A stretch of 10,686 nt of DNA from an uncultured Lachnospiraceae bacterium (GTDB lineage: Bacteria > Bacillota > Clostridia > Lachnospirales > Lachnospiraceae): assembly GCA_949076555.1 (NCBI GenBank), contig CARUOB010000033.1:11113-21798 (forward strand), given 5' to 3'. Within the stretch, counting starts at the first letter, position 1; each line of letters starts with the position of its first letter. Under the pieces are notes generated by a model. That model saw only the letters and a list, made by a program, of their open reading frames with translations, had not been told where the DNA came from and did no database searches. The translations under genes were made by a program, and so were the position numbers. Of this stretch, positions 1 to 8,867 are shown one piece after another.

Positions 1-1145
1 GGGTTGTGAAGGTCGTGGGCGGCGGCGCGCTAAAGTCGCTTGAATCCGTACATATTATTCCGCAGAAATTGCTGCCGTTTGCACCGCAATACGATGCATT
101 GCCTGTCACCAAGGGATTTACGAAAGCTGAGGAGGATGCGATTACTTATCAGTGGACGGTCAGAGTGGAAGGCGGGGGCAGAGAGCTTTCCGATGTGGTG
201 GGGCCTTTTGCGGACAATGAGAAGACGTTATCGTTGACCATCAAGAATCCAGAAGCGAATTTCGGCATAATGCTGGACATTACGGTGGAAGCCTATTCCG
301 ATATCACCGGGGAGAAGAGAACGGACAGGGTGAAATATCTGATTCCCAATAACGGCGCTGCAGAAGGCGATGCCAGTATGGAACGCGGAAAGCTGGTATA
401 TGATAGTACCTTTTTCACAATGACGGATAAGGGTGCGGCAGATTTTATGTTTGCCTACTGTTTCTGTGATGAATATGGCAATCCCATATCAAGTTTCAGC
501 GATATAAAAGGAAATATAATCCCACAGTGGCGTGAGTATACAAGTACCCCATCTGAATACGATCAGTGGTTAAAGTATGTGCAATTGGAGCCTTTGGGGG
601 ACAATGGGTATGGGTATAGCTATCGGCTTGGTTTTGAGAGCAGCCTGCCTCCACTGCAGGAATACTATGTGATGGTGCAATGCAAATATGTCGGTCAGAA
701 AGAGAATGGGCTTACCGATACATGGTATCGCGAGCGTATCCACTATATTCCGGCAGTAAAGATTTACGGAAAGACGCTTTATAATGCAGATATCGAAAAT
801 GCTCCGAATCCGATGACTGCGTGGAATCCGTTTGTATTTGTCTATACGATGGAGGGCTTTTATGGGAATATTTGGGCTGACGATAAACTGGCGGAATACA
901 AAATTGAAAACCTTGATTTTGAAGCGCCGGAAGGGGTGGAGGTCACACCGGAGGTACAACAGACGACCGTTAGTAATCTTGAAAGCAATTTGATGAGGGC
1001 GCAGGGCGTATGGCATGTTACTTGCAGCGGCAATCAAGATTTAAATGTTGTGAAGAATCAGATCAAGTTTAAGAGTCTGACAATCAGAGTATCGTTAAAA
1101 GACAACCCGAGTATCAACGCGCTGGTGACGATCATTTTTGAATAA
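1..1145 (+). CDS. 3' part of a beta-rich, probably exported protein of the pilus operon (5' truncated)
   Basis: The reading frame is open from the first bases of the window to TAA at 1143-1145, about 380 residues. A GTG lies at 6, but no ribosome site can be seen before it and the frame continues upstream, so I read this as the C-terminal part of a longer gene. I do not recognise the family. The visible protein has no signal peptide, membrane helix or catalytic motif. It is rich in alternating hydrophobic and polar strands with many Tyr, Thr and Val (for example LSLTIKN, LDITVEAYS, SLTIRVSLKD), which suggests stacked Ig-like or other beta-sandwich domains of an extracellular protein. The next gene starts 42 bases downstream with no promoter or terminator between, so the two are probably co-transcribed with the pilus ATPase. 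It could be a pilus-associated or minor-pilin-like surface protein; this rests on context only. Confidence 0.6.
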   Translation, partial: VVKVVGGGALKSLESVHIIPQKLLPFAPQYDALPVTKGFTKAEEDAITYQWTVRVEGGGRELSDVVGPFADNEKTLSLTIKNPEANFGIMLDITVEAYSDITGEKRTDRVKYLIPNNGAAEGDASMERGKLVYDSTFFTMTDKGAADFMFAYCFCDEYGNPISSFSDIKGNIIPQWREYTSTPSEYDQWLKYVQLEPLGDNGYGYSYRLGFESSLPPLQEYYVMVQCKYVGQKENGLTDTWYRERIHYIPAVKIYGKTLYNADIENAPNPMTAWNPFVFVYTMEGFYGNIWADDKLAEYKIENLDFEAPEGVEVTPEVQQTTVSNLESNLMRAQGVWHVTCSGNQDLNVVKNQIKFKSLTIRVSLKDNPSINALVTIIFE

Positions 1146-1187
1146 CGTAACAGTCAATTCATCTAAACGGTGATGGGAAGTGACAGA

Positions 1188-4100
1188 ATGAAAAGAATGA
1201 TACAAAACAAAAAGAACCTGAAAAGCAGGCGTTTTGCAGCGGCGGCAGTGGCGGGACTGTCCGCTGCCGCTGTTGTCATTACATCCGTATTGTCCGGCGC
1301 GATCGAGGTGGAAGCGGCGGATACGCTGCTTGGCATTGAAAAACTGCGTTCCCGCTATATGGAAAGCGGGAGTGAATTTGTCATTCTCGAAGTCGTACCG
1401 GATCGGAAGGCGGCGGAGATTGGCTATCTGGTGGGCGGATATGAACCGCTCCTTGGCGAGTGGGACGAGGAGAAGCAGGTCTGGAAGAGCTGGCGGGATA
1501 TGCTGTGTGATCTGCCACAGACGAGGCGCAAGGACTTTATCGAGGGAAAGAAGGCAGAGCTTCGGGCGTATTATAAGGAGCACGGATTGACAGAAGCGTT
1601 TCCCGTGGAAGCCGTGGCGGCGGAATACGAGGAGGGGGAGCCGAAGCAGGATGGCTTTGAGAAGATCGTGTCCGACGGCAGTAAGAGAACGGGCTGGTTT
1701 GAGAAGATCGGGGACACGCCGGAGGAAGGGACAGAAAGATATCAGGCCGCCTTCGGATACAACGGTTTGTATAACAGCAGTTATGAGTTTTACGAGGATG
1801 TCTTGTATTATAATGTGTTAAGCGCTACAAAGATAGACGAAAATCTGGCTGGCGGCATAGCGGAAGACAGACCGATCTACACGAAACAAGATAAAGATGT
1901 CTATGAATACTGCGGGACATGGGGAGAAATCAACGGTGCTGTTATGACTGCACTGGCCGAGGAGGACGACCGGGAAGCGCAGGAGGACGAGAAAGAGACC
2001 AGGCCGGATGAAGACAAAAACGGCGACGATGAAACCGGCGGCGGAAATGGCGACAGCAGCGACGACGCGACCAGCGGTGGGAAAGATGCCGGTGGCGGCA
2101 GTGAAAACGGTGGCGATGTGGCGGCGGCAGCGGTATCTGTGCCGGAAAGGATGCAGAAGAATCGGTGGATAAAGATGGTTGCGGATGGCGGCCCGGTTCA
2201 GGATGGCGACACAAAACCAGCGGATTCTGAGGAGGCGGCAGAGCCGGAAAAACCGGAGAATCCCAAAGAGCCGGGAGATACAGGGAACCAAGAGACCCCG
2301 TCACAGCCGGAAAACCCGGGGAATCCCGAGAACCCCACAGACCCGGAGAATCCCAAAGAGCCGGGGGACGCAGAGATTCCGGCAGACCCGGAGAACCCAG
2401 AAAACCCAGAAGACCCGGCAGATCCGGAGGAGCCGGAAGGGGATGAGCCTGCGGCGGATGATCCGGTTGAAAAGGATGAAAATAAGACGAACGCGTTTGC
2501 GCAGGAGAGCAGAGAATATTATCTGGTTGCTTTTAAAAAGGTGGACGATAATACAGAGCCGGCGGCGAATACGCCTATGTATTCCATAAGGAGCAAGGAC
2601 GATATTGTTTTAAGCGAGGACGGCGAGTACGAATTTATAGAATGGGACGGAGCAGACGTGAATCAGGGCAGACAGGAATACACGTTTGCCGGTAAAGAAA
2701 TCTGGTGCAGAAACACCTTTAAGAACAATGAGTGGTTTAAGAAATATGTCCTCAATATGGATACCCCGGATTATGGCAAATTCCGCATCAAGGTATTGAC
2801 GTTTACCCCGCAGGAGCTTGGTGCGATGGAACAGATACCGAACTTCCATTTCCTGTATCTTAATTCCGGATTAAGGGTCAAAGAAGCGGTTTCGGACAAC
2901 AGCACTGTCAGCGGAAACAACGGCGCAGGCGGCGATACGGAAAACGGCGGTGAAGGGGAGACGGCTCTCGAAGAATCCGTGAAATCGAGATTGTTTGCGG
3001 CTGATTCTTTGCCTGGGAAGTGGCGTAAACTGGTGGCGGATGGAAATGTGGATGAGAGCATCGGCGGCAGTGGCGATAGCAGCGGCACAGACCAGAAGGG
3101 GAACGGAGCAGGCGAAAACAGCGGCGAAACCCCGGACAACGGGAACGGAGCGGGCGAAAACAACGGCGAAACCCCGGACAATGGGAACGGCGCGGGTGAA
3201 AGCAGCGGCGGTTCTGCGGATAAAGGGGAAGGTACAGAGGATGACAATGTTTCCGGGGAAAGCAGTGTCTCCGAGAACAACGGCGGCGCCAAAGAGGACA
3301 GTGTCTCCGAAAACAGCAGCAGCTCTTTCAGGCAGACGGGCAATGTTTCCGGCAGTGTCAGCGATAATGATATCGGGGACACGGGGGCGTCTGCATACGG
3401 GCCGGATAACGATCTGTCCGGGGAACTGTTAAAATATTTCTTTGAAAAAGCGGTTGCAGGCGCGGTGCCGTGCCTGATCGATGGTTCTATTTTGTATGCA
3501 AAGGATCCAAGCGGAAGTATCATAGTCAACGAAAAGCTGGAAAGTACCAATATATTCAGGCTTTCGGCGATGCTCTGTCAGGAGAATCTGAGTGAGTGGT
3601 ATGAAGACCACCACAATAATTACAATGCAATGACAACGGCGCAGTTGATGAAGGGGATTGTGGAGGACGCGGACAAAAACTTTGTGGAAGAGCATGTCTA
3701 CTGCAGATTCGGCAACGGAACCGATTCTATCATCAACGACCGTTTCTCTGAACCGACGATTTATAAGGAGGGCGGCGAGATCGAGCCGGGTTTCCAGTGC
3801 GTGCTGGACGAGATCAGGCTGGAGAATCTGTACCGCGAGTCGGATACGTCGGGAAATTATAAACCGCTTCCCACTAAGATTTCGCAGGCCAAGGCGGTGC
3901 GCCACATTCTGAATTACGCGGACCGCAGGAAGGTAAAGGCGAAGGAGGAGATCAAAGTACTGGAGATTCAGCCTGCCATGGCGGATACGCCGGAGCTTAC
4001 GCTGGACCAGATCAAGAAGTGGGCGCCCGATGTGGAGAAGGCAGAGATCACGGTTATGACGACTGCCGAGTTCATCGGTAAGATCGAGAAGCTCAACGAG

Positions 4101-7100
4101 ACGTATGACTTGATCTATATTGGTACGAGCAAAGACCATCTGAATATGCGCTACTGGACAGACAGCAGCTACATAGGCAAGCCGGATAAGAATCATGTGG
4201 CGGCGGGGACGGTGTTTAATGACTCGGATATGGATGGGCTGATTTATCACAATATCGGCGACAAACGTGTGGTGACAGTGCCGATGTCGGGACTGCTGGA
4301 TACGGAATATCCGAGCGGCAGCAGCGGAAATGGCTGGACTTATTTCTATAATTACACCAGATATGGCGGCAATGATATCTCCAGAGAGAAGATGGATGCG
4401 CTCCTATCCTTTATGGACGGCTCCTACCCGGTCATTATAGCGGATGATTTTCTGGAACAGCCGGTGACGGTTTTTGCGGACATAGAACACAAGGGCGCGC
4501 GCGTCAATCTGACGGAGGGCGAATATACGGAAAAGCAGCTTACTGCGCTCGGTGTGAAAAAACAGGATATTTCCTCTGTCAAGGTGAAGGAAGGCTATCG
4601 TTTGACGGTATTTGACGAGGATGGATATAAAGGAAACCAAGTGACTTTCACGGAGGACATTTCTGATCTTAAGAAGAAGGTGATAGGAGACGGAAATTGG
4701 GATAACAGAACGGTTTCCCTGCGGGTAGAGCGAGAGGAGGACGCGACACCTGAAAGGAAGATCGACGGGGATCATATCGACAACTGTACGTACTTGTATG
4801 AGTTTGTGGAAAAGGCAATGGAGGAGAAATATCTGAACTTCTATGCATGGGGAGATATTGCGGAAAATTCGGAGCTGTTTAAGTTCTATCTGAACCGGCC
4901 GAAGGTGAGACTGGAGGATAAGGCGGCAAACGGAGAGGTGAAAGAAGGCAGTAATATCTACTATATAGAATCGGATATCAACGGCAGGTACGAGCTGCAG
5001 TACAAGTTTAAGATTCAGAACGAAGGTACGGCGTCATACAGCACAAGGTATCAATGTAAACTCTACATTGACGTTAATTCCGACGGTAAGTTTTCCGGCT
5101 CGGAGGAGATCGAAGATATCGTATTGACGCAGGGCGGCAGTCAGGTATCGGCAGACAATCTTTACGCTGACAGGGAATATATGCTCTCGCGAGCGGTTCC
5201 CGTCGGATATAAAGGACTGCTTCCGTGGCGTGTGGAGATCACCCAGGCGGACAATCCGAATATCTATACATCCATGAGCGGATATACCAAGCTGCAGGGC
5301 ATGGAGAAGGAGGTCTTAAAGATCTGTCAGATCACCAGAACCGGGAGATACGGCGCGGTGATCAATCTGCAAACGGAAGTAGCGCAGAAGGGAAATTTCT
5401 TTAATACGCTGATCTATGGCGGCGATTATGACAATGTTCACTACCCGGGTATTGCCGATGAGTTTGAATTGGATATTATTACGATTGATATTAATCAGTT
5501 CCATACGGAATATTATAAGAACAATAATTATCTGAAGGATTTTAATATGCTCATTCTGGGCTTCTCGGATATGTACGAAGACTTTGAAGGGGACGAAAAG
5601 AGCGGCCCTATGGGAGCGATTGTCGAGTTCATCAACAGCGGCAAGAGTGTTCTTCTCGGACACGATACCACCAGCTTTTTCAACAGCCCGGGCACGGGAA
5701 ATGAAATCAAGGGCTATCCGTGGAGACATTTAAACTCTCTTAGGAATCAGGCCGGAAGTGAACAGCGGTTTGCCGCAACATTGAACAGGTATGTCCGCCC
5801 GATCGTCGGTATGGACCGGTATGGCATCCTGCAGACAGATGTATTGAGGAGAGGCGAGGTGCTGGAAAAGGGAACCGGCGATTATGAAACTGTGCTCGAG
5901 TCCGGCAAGGATGTGGCATATAAGCCGAAGAGCGGCAGAAAAGAGACGGTTCCGGAGGTGCATGGTTATACCTATGGAGTGATCGCCGCCAAGGATCAAA
6001 AGGTGGAAATAGATAAAGAAACAACTACAAAATATCAATACACCAGAGAGAACATGCTGTCGGGCAATTATGATAAATATCCGAAGATTGTGTTTGAAAA
6101 CAAATATACCAATATTCGGTATGATGCGGCATATTTTGATGACAGCAGTGTGGAAGAAGATCCTGCGCGTTATGGAGAGTTGGAGAAGTCGGCGAATGGT
6201 CAGGTAAAAAATGTCCACGCGACGCAGGTCAATCAGGGGCAGATCACGGAATATCCTTACAAGCTGAAGGAAGATTTTGAAGTGGGACGGACGCATATGC
6301 AGTATTACCAGTTGGATTATACGGCGGACGACGACGGAGACGGTCAAAGCGATCTGGTCGTGTGGTACTGCCTTGGCGGAAGAACTTCCAACGATCCGAA
6401 AAAGCAAACGACGGTCTATTCCCAGTCGCCAAACGATGTGTGCAATAACTACTATATTTATAATAAGGGAAATATTACCTATACCGGCATGGGGCATTCG
6501 GCAGGAGATAATCCGGGATATACGTTCGAGGAGGCGAAGCTGTTTATCAACACCATGATCGCGTCCTATCAGGCCGGCATCAGGGACCCGCAGGTCAGGG
6601 TGCTGAAAAGCGGCGTGCCGGAAGCCGATGAAATGAAGCTGCTCTACCGATATTATGATCAGGGAAATAAGTTCTCCTTAGATGACGAGGTGACGGCGGA
6701 AGGGTACGAGAAGATTTATTTCACGGTGCAGGATACGAACCTGATCAAGGGAACGAGAAAGATCGCGTCTCAGGTGTTCTATAAGGACGACGGCGGCAGT
6801 CTGGAGATTGAGGCCGATGAAGTGACCGGGCCAAACGGTGAGAAAGTGAAACAGAAGGTAAGAGTAAGTCCGGTCAGCGGCAGTATATGCAGTGCGAAGG
6901 ACGACAGTGTGGTGGCTTTCGACAATCTCGCAAGCGGCGGCGTCTACTATATACAGGTGCCTAAGGATATTATGCAGAAGAGCGAGGACGGGCTGGATCT
7001 CTACTTCGAGGCGCAGACGACGCTCACCACCAATACGGCGAAGCAGAATGTGTATAAAACAGAGAAAGTCTACGCGAAGCTGCGGGTATTACAGGCGTAT

Positions 7101-7118
7101 TTGTTTGATCTGGAATAG
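1188..7118 (+). CDS. Giant secreted modular protein, DUF5057-like, with embedded beta/gamma-crystallin-like domain
   Basis: The frame opens at GTG 1170, but ATG 1188 is preferred because GGGAAG (1175-1180) sits 7 bases before it; this gives 1976 residues. Numbering is from that Met. Residues 1-43 form a signal peptide: basic start (KKNLKSRR), Ala/Val-rich core, likely cleavage after VEA43. FVILEVVP (64-71) opens the N-terminal domain. Acidic Gly/Asp/Glu linkers lie at about 256-315, a PEN/PDP-rich linker at about 340-435, and Gly/Ser/Asn-rich linkers at about 565-740. IKVLEIQP (922) opens a second Rossmann-like module. A beta/gamma-crystallin-like domain spans about 1095-1181. A third Rossmann- or amidotransferase-like module starts at VLKI (1376) and includes MLILGF (1454) and SVLLGHD (1487-1493). 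The C-terminus looks Ig-like. There is no LPXTG motif or C-terminal membrane anchor, so it is secreted or held non-covalently. The resemblance to DUF5057 is from memory. Its function is unknown; position in a pilus operon suggests a surface or adhesive role. Confidence 0.85.
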   Translation: MKRMIQNKKNLKSRRFAAAAVAGLSAAAVVITSVLSGAIEVEAADTLLGIEKLRSRYMESGSEFVILEVVPDRKAAEIGYLVGGYEPLLGEWDEEKQVWKSWRDMLCDLPQTRRKDFIEGKKAELRAYYKEHGLTEAFPVEAVAAEYEEGEPKQDGFEKIVSDGSKRTGWFEKIGDTPEEGTERYQAAFGYNGLYNSSYEFYEDVLYYNVLSATKIDENLAGGIAEDRPIYTKQDKDVYEYCGTWGEINGAVMTALAEEDDREAQEDEKETRPDEDKNGDDETGGGNGDSSDDATSGGKDAGGGSENGGDVAAAAVSVPERMQKNRWIKMVADGGPVQDGDTKPADSEEAAEPEKPENPKEPGDTGNQETPSQPENPGNPENPTDPENPKEPGDAEIPADPENPENPEDPADPEEPEGDEPAADDPVEKDENKTNAFAQESREYYLVAFKKVDDNTEPAANTPMYSIRSKDDIVLSEDGEYEFIEWDGADVNQGRQEYTFAGKEIWCRNTFKNNEWFKKYVLNMDTPDYGKFRIKVLTFTPQELGAMEQIPNFHFLYLNSGLRVKEAVSDNSTVSGNNGAGGDTENGGEGETALEESVKSRLFAADSLPGKWRKLVADGNVDESIGGSGDSSGTDQKGNGAGENSGETPDNGNGAGENNGETPDNGNGAGESSGGSADKGEGTEDDNVSGESSVSENNGGAKEDSVSENSSSSFRQTGNVSGSVSDNDIGDTGASAYGPDNDLSGELLKYFFEKAVAGAVPCLIDGSILYAKDPSGSIIVNEKLESTNIFRLSAMLCQENLSEWYEDHHNNYNAMTTAQLMKGIVEDADKNFVEEHVYCRFGNGTDSIINDRFSEPTIYKEGGEIEPGFQCVLDEIRLENLYRESDTSGNYKPLPTKISQAKAVRHILNYADRRKVKAKEEIKVLEIQPAMADTPELTLDQIKKWAPDVEKAEITVMTTAEFIGKIEKLNETYDLIYIGTSKDHLNMRYWTDSSYIGKPDKNHVAAGTVFNDSDMDGLIYHNIGDKRVVTVPMSGLLDTEYPSGSSGNGWTYFYNYTRYGGNDISREKMDALLSFMDGSYPVIIADDFLEQPVTVFADIEHKGARVNLTEGEYTEKQLTALGVKKQDISSVKVKEGYRLTVFDEDGYKGNQVTFTEDISDLKKKVIGDGNWDNRTVSLRVEREEDATPERKIDGDHIDNCTYLYEFVEKAMEEKYLNFYAWGDIAENSELFKFYLNRPKVRLEDKAANGEVKEGSNIYYIESDINGRYELQYKFKIQNEGTASYSTRYQCKLYIDVNSDGKFSGSEEIEDIVLTQGGSQVSADNLYADREYMLSRAVPVGYKGLLPWRVEITQADNPNIYTSMSGYTKLQGMEKEVLKICQITRTGRYGAVINLQTEVAQKGNFFNTLIYGGDYDNVHYPGIADEFELDIITIDINQFHTEYYKNNNYLKDFNMLILGFSDMYEDFEGDEKSGPMGAIVEFINSGKSVLLGHDTTSFFNSPGTGNEIKGYPWRHLNSLRNQAGSEQRFAATLNRYVRPIVGMDRYGILQTDVLRRGEVLEKGTGDYETVLESGKDVAYKPKSGRKETVPEVHGYTYGVIAAKDQKVEIDKETTTKYQYTRENMLSGNYDKYPKIVFENKYTNIRYDAAYFDDSSVEEDPARYGELEKSANGQVKNVHATQVNQGQITEYPYKLKEDFEVGRTHMQYYQLDYTADDDGDGQSDLVVWYCLGGRTSNDPKKQTTVYSQSPNDVCNNYYIYNKGNITYTGMGHSAGDNPGYTFEEAKLFINTMIASYQAGIRDPQVRVLKSGVPEADEMKLLYRYYDQGNKFSLDDEVTAEGYEKIYFTVQDTNLIKGTRKIASQVFYKDDGGSLEIEADEVTGPNGEKVKQKVRVSPVSGSICSAKDDSVVAFDNLASGGVYYIQVPKDIMQKSEDGLDLYFEAQTTLTTNTAKQNVYKTEKVYAKLRVLQAYLFDLE
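2253..2365 (+). repeat. Direct repeats in the Pro-rich PEN linker of the giant protein
   Basis: An exact 23-base match occurs at 2253-2275 and 2343-2365, both coding PENPKEPG, within a run of degenerate CCGGANAAYCC-type units from about 2245 to 2440. The translated linker is a string of PEN, PGN, PTD, PAD and PED triplets. Such acidic Pro-rich stretches act as extended spacers in exported Gram-positive proteins. The repeats keep frame, so unit gain or loss would change the length rather than switch the gene off. Confidence 0.75.
3099..3224 (+). repeat. Three tandem 42-bp in-frame repeats (14-residue GNGAGE units)
   Basis: Three head-to-tail units of exactly 42 bases begin at 3099, 3141 and 3183. 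The first two are nearly identical and encode GNGAGENSGETPDN and GNGAGENNGETPDN. The third is more diverged (GNGAGESSGGSADK). They sit in the Gly/Ser/Asn-rich linker of the giant secreted protein, which is followed by VSGES, VSENN, VSENS and VSDND motifs. Since 42 is divisible by three, slippage would change the linker length while keeping the frame. Confidence 0.85.
4470..4730 (+). other. Segment encoding a beta/gamma-crystallin-like domain
   Basis: Residues about 1095-1181 of the giant protein follow the two-Greek-key plan of microbial beta/gamma-crystallins. A first strand set is followed by a Gly-Glu-Tyr turn (VNLTEGEYT) and LGVKKQDISSVKV, close to the usual (N/D)(N/D)xxSSLKV signature. 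Then come GYRLTVFDEDGYKGNQVTF and a closing WDNRTVSLRV, which aligns with the usual WNDKVSSLRV. Length, about 87 residues, is normal. The family binds Ca2+ through (N/D)(N/D)xx(S/T)S in each half; here the first site reads KQDISS and the second DNRTVS, both imperfect, so Ca2+ binding may be weak or absent. Assignment is by motif memory without a search. Confidence 0.68.
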
Positions 7119-7162
7119 AGTGGCAGGGGAGTGGCGCAGAAAAAGGACAGGAGTAAAAGGGT

Positions 7163-8857
7163 ATGGACTTTAACAGAAAGAAAATACGTCTCGGAGACGT
7201 GCTTGTCAACAGCGGCGTTATTACACAGGAACAGCTTGAAGAAGGCTTGAAACGCCAGAAGGGCAGCGGGCGTAAATTGGGAGAGACGCTGGTAGACGAG
7301 GGTTATGTGACAGAGGAAGCGATCGCAAGGGCGCTGAGCAGCCAGCTTGGCTACGAGATGGTGGACCTGCAGAATGTGGCGATACCGGAAGACATTTTGA
7401 AGCTGGTGCCGGGCAATGTGCTGGAGCGCTATAAGGTACTGCCCTTTGAGTATGCGCCGGATAATATGAATGTGCTCCATGTGGCGATGGCCGATCCGAT
7501 GGATATGGCGGCCATGGATGACATCACGATCATCACGAACCTGCAGGTGGAGCCGGTGGTGTCCACCACAAGAAGCATCATGCTCGCGCTGGATAAGTAC
7601 TTCGGCAATGTGGAGGTTAATTCCGCGCTGGAGGAATATGCCAGAGAAAAAGAGAGCCAGATGGCCGAGCAGGAGGACATGTACAGCGAGGATGTCAACA
7701 ATTCTCCGATCGTGCAGCTTGTCAGGACAATGATCGAGCAGGCGGTCAGGCAGCGTGCGTCCGATATACATGTGGAACCGATGGAGCGTCAGGTGCGCAT
7801 ACGCTACCGCATAGACGGCGCCCTGTACGAGAAGGTGACATACAGCATCAGACTGCTTCCGGCGATGGTGGCCAGAATCAAGATCATAGGCGGCATGGAC
7901 ATCGCCGAGAAGAGAAAGCCGCAGGACGGACGTATCACACAGGTTGTGGACAGACAGGAGTTTGACATTCGTGTTTCCGTACTGCCTACGGTGTATGGTG
8001 AGAAGGTCGTTATGCGACTTACCTCCAAGAATGCGCTCACCAAGGAGAAAAGCCAGTTAGGGCTAAACCCCAGGGAGCTTAAGAAATTCGACCATATCTT
8101 ACAGAACCCGCACGGCATTCTTCTGGTTACGGGGCCTACCGGAAGCGGTAAGTCGACGACACTGTATACGGCGCTGAGCGAATTGAACAAGGAGGACGTC
8201 AATATTATCACCGTGGAGGACCCGGTGGAGGCGAATATTGACGGCATCAATCAGGTACAGGTAAACAATAAGGCAGAGCTGACTTTTGCCAGCGCCCTGC
8301 GTTCCATCTTGCGACAGGACCCGGACATTATCATGATCGGAGAGATCCGTGACCAGGAGACGGCGGCGATTGCCGTGCAGGCGTCGATCACGGGACACCT
8401 TGTCGTGTCCACACTGCATACGAACTCGGCGGCGGCTACGATCACGCGTCTGATGGATATGGGAATCGAGCCTTACCTGATTGCGGACTCAGTAGTGGGC
8501 GTTATCGCGCAGCGGCTTGTACGCCGCCTGTGCCCGGAGTGTAAGCGGCCAAAGAAGCCCAATACGGAAGAAAGCGAGTTGTTGGGGCTTGAGCCGGATG
8601 CGGATGTTACCGTTTACGAGCCTTGCGGCTGCGTCAAGTGCGACGGGACCGGCTTTAAGGGCCGGATCGGTGTTTATGAGATCATGGAGGTCACGCAGTC
8701 CATCAAGAATATCATCAGTAAACATGGAGAAGCAGAGGCGATCAAGAACAAGGCGTTGGAGGAAGGAATGAGTACGCTACGCATGAGCGCCACCGAGTAT
8801 GTATTGGAGGGAATCACTTCCGTCAATGAAATGATGAAAGTTTCGTTTGATCTGTAA
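7163..8857 (+). CDS. pilB: Type IV pilus assembly ATPase, PilB/GspE family, with c-di-GMP-type MshEN domain
   Basis: This hexameric cytoplasmic ATPase powers pilus extension (or pseudopilus assembly) by acting on the inner-membrane platform protein. The length, 564 aa, is typical. Residues 9-32 and 38-61 form two 24-residue MshEN motifs separated by 5 residues. ASDIHVEP (199-206) and the DIAEKRKPQDGR stretch (246-257) mark the N2 domain. Walker A is GPTGSGKST (324-332, Lys330), the Asp box is VEDPVE (351-356), Walker B is DIIMIGEIR (388-396, Glu394) and the His box runs from GH412 to H419TN. Zinc ligands are Cys457, Cys460, Cys490 and Cys493, with an extra Cys488. All key residues are present. 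The zinc site and MshEN domain favour an extension ATPase over PilT. ATG 7163 has AGGAG at 7149-7153. The gene follows the giant protein by 44 bases without a promoter and ends the operon at a strong terminator. A GspE of a type II-like system cannot be excluded, but PilB fits Gram-positives better. Confidence 0.93.
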   Translation: MDFNRKKIRLGDVLVNSGVITQEQLEEGLKRQKGSGRKLGETLVDEGYVTEEAIARALSSQLGYEMVDLQNVAIPEDILKLVPGNVLERYKVLPFEYAPDNMNVLHVAMADPMDMAAMDDITIITNLQVEPVVSTTRSIMLALDKYFGNVEVNSALEEYAREKESQMAEQEDMYSEDVNNSPIVQLVRTMIEQAVRQRASDIHVEPMERQVRIRYRIDGALYEKVTYSIRLLPAMVARIKIIGGMDIAEKRKPQDGRITQVVDRQEFDIRVSVLPTVYGEKVVMRLTSKNALTKEKSQLGLNPRELKKFDHILQNPHGILLVTGPTGSGKSTTLYTALSELNKEDVNIITVEDPVEANIDGINQVQVNNKAELTFASALRSILRQDPDIIMIGEIRDQETAAIAVQASITGHLVVSTLHTNSAAATITRLMDMGIEPYLIADSVVGVIAQRLVRRLCPECKRPKKPNTEESELLGLEPDADVTVYEPCGCVKCDGTGFKGRIGVYEIMEVTQSIKNIISKHGEAEAIKNKALEEGMSTLRMSATEYVLEGITSVNEMMKVSFDL

Positions 8858-8867
8858 GCGGGCAGGA

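Noticed and set aside
2771..3550. Long minus-strand open frame (about 259 codons) rich in Ser, Pro and Phe
   Set aside because: It is the antisense image of the 42-bp repeats and Ser/Gly-rich linker. It shows no ribosome site or recognisable domain, and lies wholly within the giant secreted gene.
3429..4250. Minus-strand open frame of about 273 codons
   Set aside because: Rich in Arg, His, Ile and Leu as expected for antisense of a GC-balanced gene, with no family resemblance; the plus-strand frame is continuous and motif-bearing.
5730..6497. Minus-strand open frame of about 255 codons with hydrophobic stretches
   Set aside because: It is antisense to the third module of the giant protein, and the hydrophobic runs mirror plus-strand Asn, Asp and Tyr codons.
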